A stretch of 36,450 bases of DNA from Eggerthellaceae bacterium. Lineage in GTDB: Bacteria > Actinomycetota > Coriobacteriia > Coriobacteriales > Eggerthellaceae. The notes beneath the pieces were generated by a model that was given only the letters and a program-made list of their open reading frames with translations, searched no databases and was not told where the DNA came from. The stretch is taken from positions 1 through 36,450 of the forward strand of contig JAFUCC010000004.1 of NCBI GenBank assembly GCA_017459925.1, given 5' to 3'. The position numbers and the translations under genes are program-made. Positions 5,760-12,748 of the stretch are shown in pieces. The first letter of the stretch is position 1. Each line of letters starts with the position of its first letter.

Positions 5760-6659
5760 CTATGCGTCCCAGTCGATGCCATCGACGAATTCGGCCACTT
5801 CCCGGAGTGCCTTCACGGCCTCTTCGTATGGCATCTCGTCGTAGAGAAGGTCAACGGTGACGTCGAGGTAATCCCGCTTGTAGACGTCGCCATCGGCTAG
5901 CTCGCGCAGCACGCCCGCCAAATCGACGCCGGGCTCGGCCGAGAGGCACCGCGGATTCCCATGCCGCTGCTTCCTCACGGCGGCGAAGAGGGCGGCGAGG
6001 CCCTCGTCGAAGCTTACGTGCGCCTGCAGCTTGCGGAGGTCGTATATGTGGCGGGAATGGCGCCTGAGCTCCTCTCCGGCGAGATAGTAGTCGCACAGGG
6101 CGAACGCCTTGTCGCAGAGCGTGCGCTCCATCGAATTCGCGTTCACCTCGAACGGCTCGAGGCCATATTCTTCCGTGATGCCGTGTAGCCCGGAGAGGTC
6201 GCAATACTCGCCGATGAAGCTCTGGACGGGCATGGGCGACGCGGGAGAGGCAGGAGTGATGACGGCGGTCTCGACGATAAGCTTGTCGCCTCCGGGAAGC
6301 GCCATGTCATAGCGGTTGTAATCGCGCCTGCTTCGCGTCTGGTCTATGTTCGCTATGCCGAGGCCCAACGCGTTTGCCGACTCGGTCACGGCTCGCTTGA
6401 GCGCCTTCCGCATCCCCTCGGTGACGCGGTCTTCGGCCATCCCCAAATCGACGTCCTCCGAGAAGCGGTCTATGGCGTGGTGGCATTTCGACAGGCAGGT
6501 GCCGCCCTTGAACACGACTCGGGGGTTCCGCGAGACCACCTCGCGGAGCACCATGGTGGCGAAGTAGTCCTTCAGGATGTAGGCTTCGGCCCTTTCGAAC
6601 CTGATTGCGGTGCTGGTTACGAGCTGGGCCAGCTCTTCCGGATTCTCATGCAAAAACAT
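5760..6659 (-). CDS. AbiEii-type nucleotidyltransferase toxin
   Basis: A 299-residue protein of full length for the AbiEii / nucleotidyltransferase toxin family. Near residues 45-70 it carries VVFKGGTCLSKCHHAIDRFSEDVDLG: the GG-T-x-L-S loop and the S-x-D-x-D metal-binding pair of the minimal nucleotidyltransferase fold. A later segment, RTLCDKAFALCDYY and HSRHIYDLRKL, matches the helical half. Such toxins add nucleotides to tRNA 3' ends or related targets and cause growth arrest or phage resistance. Start ATG at 6659 overlaps the antitoxin gene by 14 bases, the normal coupling. Catalytic residues seem intact, so this module is probably active, unlike the plus-strand one. Confidence 0.85.
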   Translation of the reverse strand: MFLHENPEELAQLVTSTAIRFERAEAYILKDYFATMVLREVVSRNPRVVFKGGTCLSKCHHAIDRFSEDVDLGMAEDRVTEGMRKALKRAVTESANALGLGIANIDQTRSRRDYNRYDMALPGGDKLIVETAVITPASPASPMPVQSFIGEYCDLSGLHGITEEYGLEPFEVNANSMERTLCDKAFALCDYYLAGEELRRHSRHIYDLRKLQAHVSFDEGLAALFAAVRKQRHGNPRCLSAEPGVDLAGVLRELADGDVYKRDYLDVTVDLLYDEMPYEEAVKALREVAEFVDGIDWDA

Positions 6660-7275
6660 TGCGCACCTCGCATTCGACGAGCCTCTTCGACGTCTTCGCG
6701 GGGTAGAAGCCCGCGTTCTCGTAAATCGCAGCGCGACCGGCTTGAGCGGCAAGCCTCCTCAGGGCCTCGAGCGCCGCGTCGCCGAGCGTTGAGACGGGCT
6801 CGGCGGTGATGAGGTCGAGGAAGCGCAACGCGTCGACGTTTTCGTCGGTAACCTCGGTGCGCGGACGGCGGAGCACCACCTTGCGCCATCCGCCGAAGCC
6901 GGCCACCTCGCGCACGCGCGTGCTCTCGGAGTTGGTCGCGACCTCGACGGCGGCGGGCACCTGCTCGGTGATCCCGGCCTCGTTGGCGAGGGCGGCCCCC
7001 GTGACGTAGCCGACGGCGTTGCCGTCGGCGTCGACGAGCCAGCGCCTGCGCAGCACGCTCTCGGCGGAGGGGCGGGACTTTCCCAGTCGCGTCTGCTTGG
7101 GGACGTAGTAGACGCCGCGTCCGTATCGCTCGAGCTCGCCGGCATCTATGGCGGCGTCGATCTTCTTGTAGACGGCCTGGCGGGAGATTCCCGGGTACAG
7201 GCGCAAGACGTCCTCGGCGAGGACGGGCTCGCCCTCGCCGTACGCATCCACCAGTCTTTCCCGCAGCTCTCCCAT
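6646..7275 (-). CDS. AbiEi-type antitoxin with winged-helix N-terminus
   Basis: About 209 residues from ATG 7275. An N-terminal winged helix (about 1-60: LAEDVLRLYPGISRQAVYKKIDAAIDAGELERYGRGVYYVP) is followed by DUF6088-like features: SAESVLRRRWLVDADGNAVGYVTGAALANEAGIT, ATNSESTRVRE and GWRKVVLRRPR. ATG 7275 is preferred over in-frame starts at 7344 and 7383 because a good promoter (TTGTCA, 17 bp, TAGAAT) ends seven bases before it, implying a leaderless message; upstream starts would lie before the promoter. It overlaps the toxin gene by 14 bases. It should repress its promoter, perhaps through the AGTTGACAA direct repeats. Confidence 0.8.
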   Translation of the reverse strand: MGELRERLVDAYGEGEPVLAEDVLRLYPGISRQAVYKKIDAAIDAGELERYGRGVYYVPKQTRLGKSRPSAESVLRRRWLVDADGNAVGYVTGAALANEAGITEQVPAAVEVATNSESTRVREVAGFGGWRKVVLRRPRTEVTDENVDALRFLDLITAEPVSTLGDAALEALRRLAAQAGRAAIYENAGFYPAKTSKRLVECEVRNVFA

Positions 7276-7334
7276 GCCGACAATTCTATGCTTGCTCACC
7301 GAAGTTGACAAGTTTCTACGAATATAGTTGACAA
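7276..7334 (-). promoter_or_regulatory. AbiE operon promoter with direct-repeat operator; leaderless start
   Basis: On the minus strand TTGTCA (7311-7306), a 17-bp spacer and TAGAAT (7288-7283) precede ATG 7275 by seven bases. The nine-base repeat AGTTGACAA occurs at 7303-7311, overlapping the -35 box, and again at 7326-7334, 23 bp apart or about two helical turns. This is a plausible binding site for the antitoxin. Confidence 0.65.
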
Positions 7335-7349
7335 ATGTTTTCATGGCGA

Positions 7350-7430
7350 TCACATGAACCTGAACACGGCGCGGAACAGCCACTTGAGGAAACGAAGGAC
7401 GGCCCTGGCTAAAGACTTAAGCGCACGCAC
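7350..7430 (-). CDS. Micro-ORF: 26-aa strongly cationic amphipathic peptide
   Basis: GTG at 7430 is preceded by GGAGGGAGG with six bases spacing, inside the end of the integrase gene; the ORF overlaps the integrase stop and ends with TGA at 7350-7352. The peptide begins (V/M)RALKSLARAVLRF and ends FRAVFRFM. It has six Arg and two Lys, no acidic residue, and Trp/Phe/Leu spaced to form one hydrophobic helix face, as in membrane-active peptides. Its end (FM, codons TTC ATG TGA) matches that of the 23-aa micro-ORF at 5411-5482. Function unknown; translation is inferred from the ribosome binding site only. Confidence 0.4.
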   Translation of the reverse strand: MRALKSLARAVLRFLKWLFRAVFRFM

Positions 7431-8676
7431 TTGCCGCCTCCCTCCGCTCGGCTTCGGCCAGCATCGCGCGCAGCTGCTCGACCGTGAACGCCATCGTGAA
7501 CGCGGGCTCCTCGAGCTCCTCGGCGAACACGCCGTCGAGGTCCATGTCGAACGCCTCGCCGATCTTGCCGACGGCGGCGCGCTTCGCGTCCGGGTCGACC
7601 TCCGCGTAGGTGTTGAGCGTCATCGCCACGTTGCTGTGCCCCAGGTAGCTCGCCACCGTGCGGACGTCCGTTCCGCCCGCGATCATCATTGTCGCGAACG
7701 TATGGCGCAGGTCGTGGAAGGTCAGGTCGAAGCCGTTCATCTTGCAGAACGCATGGAAGTCCCTCGTGAGCTGCGTCGGGTGGTAGGGGCGGCTGTCCGG
7801 GTCTGGGGTGCCGAGGATGAACGGGTCGCCGAAGGGAACCTCGAGCTCCCTGCACACGTACTGCTTGTCCTTCTCTATGGCGCGCAGCACGGCGTAGAGG
7901 CGCTTAGTCAGGGGTATCGTCCGGTAGCTCCCGTCGGTCTTGGGGTCCTTCTCGTAGGCCTTTCCGCGGTCGAGGCTGATGGCCCTGTTCACCGTCACCT
8001 CGCATTCCCCGATGTCCGACCAGCGCAGCGCGCAGATCTCGCCGCGCCGCATCCCCGTGGTGAGCGCCAGCTCGACGGCGAGCGCGAGCGGGGACGGCTC
8101 CGCGTCTCGCGCGAGCCGCAGCATGCGCGTGCGCTCCGCCCGGTCGAGCACGTTCAGCTTCCTCCTCGTTATCTTCGGGGGCTTGCAGAAGTCGCACGGG
8201 TTCTTCCTCACCAGGTCAATGGCCACCGCGTAGTTCATCGCCTGCTTCAGGAGGCCGAAGGGCTTCAAGACGGACCGGGCCGCGTACCCTTCGCTCATCA
8301 TCTGGGCCATCCAGTCGTTCACGACGGGTATGCTGATGTCGCAGAGCGGGTAGGACCCCATGTACCGGTTCAATACCCTGGCCTGCTTGCGGTAGTGGTC
8401 GGCCGTGGAGCGCTCGACCTGCATCACGCCCTCCTTGTACTGGATGAAGCTATCCAGGAAATCGGAGAGGGTCATCTTCGAGTCATAGGCGTCGCCGTTG
8501 GCCTCGAGCCTTATGATCAGCTCGTCCCTGGCCTTCTCGGCCCGCTTCTTCGTCGTCGCCTTCACGGTGTGGTACGTGGAGACCAGTTTTCCCGTCAGCG
8601 GGTCCCTGTGGCTCAGCGTCACGTCCCACTTGTCGGTGTTGCGGCGCCTTTTCAGTCCTCTGCTCGAATAGCGCAT
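7417..8676 (-). CDS. int: Tyrosine recombinase / integrase of the island
   Basis: 419 residues from ATG 8676, chosen because GAGGAGC lies upstream; a longer form from 8706 lacks one. It has an N-terminal arm-binding region (about 1-60), a core-binding SAM-like domain (about 65-170) and a catalytic domain with all the expected residues: Arg in TGMRRGEICALRW (about 210), HDLRHTF (His 321, Arg 324), LGHS (His 347) and Tyr in NTYAEV (about 357). This family integrates ICEs and prophages into tRNA 3' ends. The gene starts 234 bases from a displaced tRNA-Ala fragment (8910-8954), so it is surely the integrase of this element. Confidence 0.95.
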   Translation of the reverse strand: MRYSSRGLKRRRNTDKWDVTLSHRDPLTGKLVSTYHTVKATTKKRAEKARDELIIRLEANGDAYDSKMTLSDFLDSFIQYKEGVMQVERSTADHYRKQARVLNRYMGSYPLCDISIPVVNDWMAQMMSEGYAARSVLKPFGLLKQAMNYAVAIDLVRKNPCDFCKPPKITRRKLNVLDRAERTRMLRLARDAEPSPLALAVELALTTGMRRGEICALRWSDIGECEVTVNRAISLDRGKAYEKDPKTDGSYRTIPLTKRLYAVLRAIEKDKQYVCRELEVPFGDPFILGTPDPDSRPYHPTQLTRDFHAFCKMNGFDLTFHDLRHTFATMMIAGGTDVRTVASYLGHSNVAMTLNTYAEVDPDAKRAAVGKIGEAFDMDLDGVFAEELEEPAFTMAFTVEQLRAMLAEAERREAASACA

Positions 8677-8726
8677 GGTAAAGCTCCTCTCGACTCGGTT
8701 TTCCACATCAATGCGAGTCGGCTCGG

Positions 8727-8771
8727 TGCTCTACATTTTGCTCTACATTTTGCTCTACATTTGCTCTACAT
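8727..8771. repeat. Four direct repeats TGCTCTACAT between integrase and att site
   Basis: TGCTCTACAT occurs at 8727, 8739, 8751 and 8762, with 12, 12 and 11 bp spacing. The array lies just upstream of the integrase start and about 140 bp from the att site. Tandem short direct repeats in this place are typical arm-type sites for a tyrosine recombinase. Binding is inferred from position. Confidence 0.6.
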
Positions 8772-8909
8772 GGCGGGTTCGCCTGAACTTGAGCGACCAG
8801 GTCGAATCTGGTACGTTATGACAGTACAGGCAGGTGAATTGATGGTCGGACTTCATAGGGTCTTCACAACCTGAACCTACAGAACCGCAGGTCAGAGCTT
8901 CAAGCTCCG

Positions 8910-8954
8910 CTGGCAGCCATGAGGTCAGGGGTTCGATCCCCCTATGCTCCACCA
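8910..8954 (+). other. att site: displaced 3' half of tRNA-Ala(GGC)
   Basis: CTGGCAG (anticodon loop, anticodon GGC), CCATG (3' anticodon stem), AGGTC (variable), AGGGG-TTCGATC-CCCCT (T arm), ATGCTCC (3' acceptor strand, with U70 as in alanine tRNAs), A and CCA follow in order. The partner 5' sequences (CATGG before the loop, GGAGCAT or its G-U form for the acceptor) are absent: the bases before 8910 do not pair. So this is half a tRNA, as left at the far end of an element that integrates into a tRNA gene. The intact tRNA should sit at the island's other end, left of the window. Confidence 0.85.
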
Positions 8955-8964
8955 TAGCAATTCC

Positions 8965-8997
8965 AGTCGAACCCCTTCGGGGGTTCGACTATTTTTT
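8965..8997 (+). terminator. Rho-independent terminator after the tRNA remnant
   Basis: AGTCGAACCCC (8965-8975), loop, GGGGTTCGACT (8980-8990) then A and TTTTTT (8992-8997). It lies ten bases after the CCA end and was probably the native terminator of the tRNA-Ala gene, so chromosomal sequence begins here. Confidence 0.85.
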
Positions 8998-9018
8998 GAT
9001 TTGGTCCACCAAAACTTC

Positions 9019-9045
9019 GACCGCCGTCAGGCGGTCTTTTTCTTT
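9019..9045 (+). terminator. Second tandem rho-independent terminator
   Basis: GACCGCC (9019-9025), four-base loop, GGCGGTC (9030-9036), then TTTTTCTTT. With the preceding hairpin it gives a double stop after the tRNA locus. Confidence 0.8.
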
Positions 9046-9334
9046 CCCAAGGTCAAGAAGCAGGGGCTTTTCACCGTTCTGCTTTCTTATGCGAAAACAT
9101 CAATCATGGGAGGAAATGTATAGCTGCTTGTTGGTACACGCGATCACTTCCGAAAGAATTCGACGCTCGAGATGCCAGCTATACATCTTCTCGTACATAT
9201 ACTTCTCAAAATGTCATTTCGTCGGCGCAAATCATAGTGCGAATAACATGTCCTCAATTTGCTGCCCAAACTTCTGCTGAATGAATGGCGATCCTCTCTT
9301 GACTGAAGAAGCGATAGAATCGAAGCATTCCGAG
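9046..9334. other. Gene-free, AT-richer stretch
   Basis: This ~290-base stretch has more AT than its neighbours and no frame with a ribosome binding site and plausible protein sequence. Frames crossing it on both strands give Ser/Arg/Cys-rich nonsense. It may hold the promoter for the glutaredoxin-like gene or decayed sequence. I see no further structure in it. Confidence 0.5.
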
Positions 9335-9348
9335 GGAAGGAGCGCATG

Positions 9349-9588
9349 ATGGCGCAATTTGAAGACATGTACCTGTATGTGAAGCCGGGGTGCCCGTTCT
9401 GCATGAAGGTCGACCGCTTCCTCGAGCAGGAGGGAATCGAAATGGAGCACCGCAGCGTGTTGGAGGGAACCAATGCGGACGACCTGCGGGCGCTTGGGGG
9501 CAAAGTGCAGTCGCCCTGCCTCGTCGTGGACGGGAAGGCCATGTACGAATCGGACGACATCATCGCCTACCTGCGCACGCTCCTGTAA
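9349..9588 (+). CDS. Glutaredoxin / GST-N-terminal-like thioredoxin-fold protein
   Basis: A 79-residue thioredoxin-fold protein with KPGCPFCMKVDRFL (active site C-P-F-C, about residues 14-17), a cis-proline-type VQSPCLVVDGKAMYESDDIIAYL end, matching glutaredoxin and GST N-terminal domains. It probably carries out thiol-disulfide exchange. Two ATGs are adjacent (9346 and 9349); GGAAGGAG ends at 9342, so the second gives better spacing. It stands alone on the plus strand, soon after the island boundary. Confidence 0.8.
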   Translation: MAQFEDMYLYVKPGCPFCMKVDRFLEQEGIEMEHRSVLEGTNADDLRALGGKVQSPCLVVDGKAMYESDDIIAYLRTLL

Positions 9589-9758
9589 AAAGGCAGACTG
9601 ATTAGGCAACCAGAAGAAGTTTACTGTGCAAAACACCCTATTGCGCGCAGGCGCTATTGTGCATCGGAACCACTGCCGTACGGTTTTCGCTTATGTACAA
9701 TACAGCCATGAGGTGGTGCCCACAAGGGCCCGATGAAGCAGCGGAAAGGATTGCAGAC

Positions 9759-10247
9759 ATGACGGCAGAGGACATGCAATACTACAGTGTCGAGGATGAC
9801 CCGCTCCATCAGAAGGTCGAGGAGTTCAAGGCATCGCTTCAGAAGGTGACGCCCGAAATGGACGTGTCTCTGCTGTTGCGCGTACTCGACGTGGTCAACG
9901 AGTCGAGCGAGGTGAAGTACGCCTTCGACGCCATCGACGAGCAAGGCTGGAAAACCGGCACGGAAGAGATTGCAGTCGGAGGCGCCCGCGTGACCGACGA
10001 CGGGAAGCTCTGCCTGACGCTTAAAAGCGAGAAGCACGGCATCGAGGCCGGCAAGTTGTACTCGCAAGCTCGCAAGCTCAACAAGAAGGGCTGCGCCGAT
10101 TCAGCTTCCATCGTGGTGATGCGCAAGGGCGAAGAGATGCAGGTGACCGACATCTTCTCGCATTCGATGGTGCGCCAGATGTGGGCGGGACTGCCTTTCG
10201 ATGTCGTGATGGTGACGAAAGTCGACCACAAACCCGAAGCCGAGTAG
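9759..10247 (+). CDS. Hypothetical protein (162 aa)
   Basis: Start chosen at ATG 9759 (MTAEDMQYYS) because GGAAAGGA lies upstream; in-frame starts at 9693, 9708 and 9657 are possible, and a TACAAT box at 9695 makes the earliest ones unlikely. The protein is soluble, has an acidic N-terminus (VEDDPLHQKVEEF), a long helical part with LLLRVLDVVNESSEVKYAFDAI, and a basic middle (SQARKLNKKG). No catalytic motif is recognised. It is followed 92 bases later by a lipoprotein gene. Confidence 0.65.
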   Translation: MTAEDMQYYSVEDDPLHQKVEEFKASLQKVTPEMDVSLLLRVLDVVNESSEVKYAFDAIDEQGWKTGTEEIAVGGARVTDDGKLCLTLKSEKHGIEAGKLYSQARKLNKKGCADSASIVVMRKGEEMQVTDIFSHSMVRQMWAGLPFDVVMVTKVDHKPEAE

Positions 10248-10339
10248 CTTTCGCGTATAGTGAATGTGCTCCCGTTCATGGCGAGCTCCCGTTGTGGGGA
10301 AAGCATGCCGACCCATGTCGGCGTGGGAAAGGGGAGGAC

Positions 10340-10993
10340 ATGAAAGCAAAACACGTTCTGACAATGGCCGTTGCGGCTTCGTTGTGCGCGTTCGCGCTGC
10401 TTGCCGCAGCAGGATGTTCGGGGTCGCAGGCTGCGAGCTCCAGCAACGCTTCGGCGAGCAGCGCATCTGCGTCCGCGTCGTCCGAGAGCGCTTCGGCGAG
10501 TTCTGCTGCCGCATCCGAATCGGCTTCCGCTTCGTCGGCATCGACAAGTGCGGCTAGCGCAAGCGCCAGCGCGGCGGCTTCCAGCCAAGCAGCAATCGAT
10601 CAGGCCATCAAGGATGGCTACCAGGTCTTTGAGGGCACCGTGCTCGTGGGCGACGGCGAGAAGATCATCAAGCAGCAGGCTATCGACATCGACCCGGCTG
10701 CGGCGGGTGGTGGTGGAACCTACGCCGTGCTCGTGTTCGACAACCCGATGCAGGTGACCGGCCAAAGCGCTGACGGTTCGGGCGAGCGCACCCAAGAGGC
10801 CAAGATGCTGGGCATCGCCGAGCACTCCGATTACGGCTCCTTCGTCGTCGAGTATGGCGATCTGGATGCAGCCAAGGCACTCGATGGGCAGAAGGTCACC
10901 ATTGCCGCGAAGGCAGAGAACATCATGTTCCCGTCCGATGTGCGCATTCCCATCGGCGAGCCCCAGGCCAGCGAGGCGAAGGTCTTGTCATAG
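10340..10993 (+). CDS. Putative lipoprotein with Ser/Ala-rich linker
   Basis: 217 residues from ATG 10340, after GGGGAGGAC. A lipoprotein signal peptide (MKAKHVLTMAVAASLCAFALLAAAGC, Cys near residue 26; shown here only as its start and lipobox AAGC) is followed by a ~55-residue low-complexity Ser/Ala linker (about 30-85) and then a ~130-residue folded domain with AIKDGYQVFEGTVLVGD and KALDGQKVTIAAKAE, which looks like a small beta domain. It should be anchored on the outer face of the membrane. The ligand is unknown. A similar linker occurs in the lipoprotein at 25472. Confidence 0.75.
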   Translation: MKAKHVLTMAVAASLCAFALLAAAGCSGSQAASSSNASASSASASASSESASASSAAASESASASSASTSAASASASAAASSQAAIDQAIKDGYQVFEGTVLVGDGEKIIKQQAIDIDPAAAGGGGTYAVLVFDNPMQVTGQSADGSGERTQEAKMLGIAEHSDYGSFVVEYGDLDAAKALDGQKVTIAAKAENIMFPSDVRIPIGEPQASEAKVLS

Positions 10994-11023
10994 CGCAAGA
11001 GCCGAAGGAGAATTCCAAAGCGC

Positions 11024-11055
11024 GAAGGCCGCCCAAAGCGGGCGGCCTTCTTCGT
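11024..11055 (+). terminator. Rho-independent terminator of the lipoprotein gene
   Basis: GAAGGCCGCCC (11024-11034), loop AAAGC, GGGCGGCCTTC (11040-11050), followed by TTCGT. A strong stem with a weak U-tract, 30 bases after the stop at 10993. Confidence 0.65.
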
Positions 11056-11079
11056 GGAACCGATACCGGGTTTGCGTTC

Positions 11080-11177
11080 GATGAGTAGCAGGACTGTCCT
11101 ACGACTCATTTTCTGTGCTGGCCGCGAACTTGGGCGATTGCCAGAAAATGAGTCACAGGACAGTCCTGCTACTCATC
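11080..11177. repeat. Long palindrome, ATGAGTAG family
   Basis: 36-base arms (11080-11115 and 11142-11177) with two mismatches, around a 26-base spacer. The outer part is GATGAGTAGCAGGACTGTCC and the inner part ends CTCATTTTCTG, so each arm itself starts ATGAGT and ends ACTCAT and can fold alone. It touches the stop codon of the CDF gene (11179) and lies between converging genes. Two further members are at 31060 and 34817. Confidence 0.9.
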
Positions 11178-11178
11178 C

Positions 11179-12213
11179 TTAGTCAGCAGCTTCGATGATC
11201 TCTGTTGCGCGCTTTGCCGCAGCCTGGGTGAGCTCGAGGTCCTCGGGTTCGATGAAGATGCGCGTGGTCTGGGGGAACGCGGATACGATGGCGCGCTCGA
11301 TGGCATCGATGGTGTGGTCGATGTTGCTGCGCTCGGCCGTTTCCTCGAACGTCACGTCGATGGTCACGAGCAAATCGTGCGGCCCCAGGTACAGCGTCAG
11401 GATGCGCCCGCACTTGCGCACGTTGGGGTTGGCTTCCACGATGCGCGCCAGTTGCCTTAGCTCCTCGCCGTTCAGGCCTTCGCCGATGATGAGTCCCTTC
11501 GTCTCGCGCAGCAAGATGATCGCCACGCATGCGAGCAGCACGCCGATGAGCACCGAGGCGATGCCGTCGAAGTAGGGGTTGCCGGTCAGGTGCCCCAAAA
11601 GCGTTCCCAGGAACGCGAGCAAAAGGCCGATTTCGGCCGCCGAGTCCTCGAGCACCACGGTGAACAAGCTGGGATCTTTCGCCTCGCGGATGAAGCGCAG
11701 GGGGCTGACGTCGCCGCGCGCCGCATTGAACTCGCGCAGCGCGACAGAAAGCGACACGCCCTCGATGACCGCCGAGATGGCGATGATGACGTAGTTGAGC
11801 GTCGGGTCGCCGAGCGTCGTCTCGGGCGTGATGTGCAGGATGTGCGAGATTCCCTCGTACATCGAGAAGCCGCCGCCGAGCGCGAAAATCATGACAGCCA
11901 CGACGAGCGTCCAGAAGTACAGCTCTTGGCTGTAGCCGAACGGGTGCGCCAAGTCGGGTTTGCGCTCGGCGCGCTTCATGCCGAACAGGATGAGCAGGCC
12001 GTTGCCCGAGTCGACGATGGAATGGATGCCCTCCGAGACCATTGCGGATGAGCCGGAAATGAACGCGGCGATGAACTTCACGATGCCGATGGCGATGTTG
12101 GCCAGTACGGCCGCGATGACCGCTTTGGGGCTTTCCCCGTGCTGCTCGTCGCTTACGACGCGCGCGTCTTGGCCGTCTGGAAGGTGGGTGGGCTCCGTCG
12201 ATATGTCACTCAT
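11179..12213 (-). CDS. Cation diffusion facilitator (CDF) family transporter
   Basis: 344 residues with six predicted membrane helices in the first ~225 and a soluble C-terminal domain. GIVKFIAAFISGSSAMVSEGIHSIVDSGNGLLILFG is the CDF transmembrane 1-2 region, with the metal-site Asp in HSIVDSGN, and the second metal site appears as EDSAAEIGLLL. HPFGYSQELYFWTLV is also typical. Members export Zn, Fe, Mn or other divalent cations in exchange for protons. HSIVD rather than HSLTD at the first site leaves the metal open. The C-terminal part (ILTLYLGPHDLLVTIDVTF) matches the CDF cytosolic dimer domain. The promoter side faces a hairpin terminator of the next gene. Confidence 0.9.
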   Translation of the reverse strand: MSDISTEPTHLPDGQDARVVSDEQHGESPKAVIAAVLANIAIGIVKFIAAFISGSSAMVSEGIHSIVDSGNGLLILFGMKRAERKPDLAHPFGYSQELYFWTLVVAVMIFALGGGFSMYEGISHILHITPETTLGDPTLNYVIIAISAVIEGVSLSVALREFNAARGDVSPLRFIREAKDPSLFTVVLEDSAAEIGLLLAFLGTLLGHLTGNPYFDGIASVLIGVLLACVAIILLRETKGLIIGEGLNGEELRQLARIVEANPNVRKCGRILTLYLGPHDLLVTIDVTFEETAERSNIDHTIDAIERAIVSAFPQTTRIFIEPEDLELTQAAAKRATEIIEAAD

Positions 12214-12240
12214 TGCGCAAATGCCTGCTTCCTTGCATAA

Positions 12241-12264
12241 GAACGGCTCCCGAAGGAGCCGTTC
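12241..12264 (-). terminator. Hairpin terminator after the 100-aa gene
   Basis: GAACGGCTCC, loop TTCG (minus strand), GGAGCCGTTC: a ten-base-pair stem with a stable UUCG-type loop, 22 bases after the stop at 12287. The following sequence TTATGC is only weakly U-rich. Confidence 0.6.
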
Positions 12265-12286
12265 CGCAACACGTATTTAGTTGTTT

Positions 12287-12589
12287 CTATTCGGGCTTGA
12301 CCGAAGCGTAGAACTCGGCCTGATCGAACAGGTCCTTGATGCTCTTGTTGTCTTCGCCGAACGGCAGGGACAAAAACTCGCTGATGGTGGGGACGAGCTC
12401 GCTGCAGTCAACGTAGTGGCCCTTCTCGTTGAGCTTCGAGGTGTCCTGAACGCGCCAATAGCGGTCGTTAACGTCGGTTAGGTAGTAGCTGGCGCCGTTG
12501 ACGTCCATGTACACGGAGTGGTTCGCGTGCAGGTACGTCGTCAGCTCGTCGAAAGAAATCTCGAGCTTTTCCTCAGCCTTCATTCCCAT
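12287..12589 (-). CDS. Hypothetical protein (100 aa)
   Basis: ATG 12589 follows GGGGGTCGCC on the minus strand. The acidic soluble protein contains an N-terminal helix (KAEEKLEISFDELTTYL), a beta-like middle (SVYMDVNGASYYLTDVNDRYWRVQD), and a helical C-terminus (NKSIKDLFDQAEFYASV). No family recognised. The middle, with short strands and a YWRVQD motif, suggests a small ligand- or partner-binding fold. It is transcribed in the same direction as the Mrp gene upstream but is separated from it by a terminator. Confidence 0.65.
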   Translation of the reverse strand: MGMKAEEKLEISFDELTTYLHANHSVYMDVNGASYYLTDVNDRYWRVQDTSKLNEKGHYVDCSELVPTISEFLSLPFGEDNKSIKDLFDQAEFYASVKPE

Positions 12590-12690
12590 GGCGACCCCCT
12601 TCAGGTCTTGTCGTGTAACGCCGTTCCCATCATAGCAAGAAGCGCGCGGCGCGTGTCCGAGAATCGTAAACAGAATTCAGAAACAAGTAT

Positions 12691-12738
12691 AAATAGAAAG
12701 GCGCAGGCACTGGATTTCGAAAAGCCAGCGCCTGCGCC
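12691..12738 (-). terminator. Rho-independent terminator of the Mrp gene
   Basis: On the minus strand GGCGCAGGCGCTGG pairs with CCAGTGCCTGCGCC around CTTTTCGAAAT, followed by TTTCTATTTAT. The stem is 13-14 bp and lies ten bases after the stop at 12749. Confidence 0.85.
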
Positions 12739-12748
12739 CATTAGGAGT

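Noticed and set aside
8882..8954. Possible complete tRNA, including a selenocysteine tRNA suggested by GAGCTTCAAGCTC
   Set aside because: No 5' acceptor strand pairs with ATGCTCC and the anticodon stem does not close; the 3' half fits tRNA-Ala(GGC) exactly, so it is an att fragment.
8755..8955. 66-codon minus-strand ORF starting MVEHRGIEPLTS
   Set aside because: This is the well-known spurious peptide made by reading a tRNA 3' end backwards.
8996..9280. 94-codon plus-strand frame after the tRNA remnant
   Set aside because: No ribosome binding site, starts inside a terminator hairpin, and its sequence is low-quality Ser/Arg/Cys.
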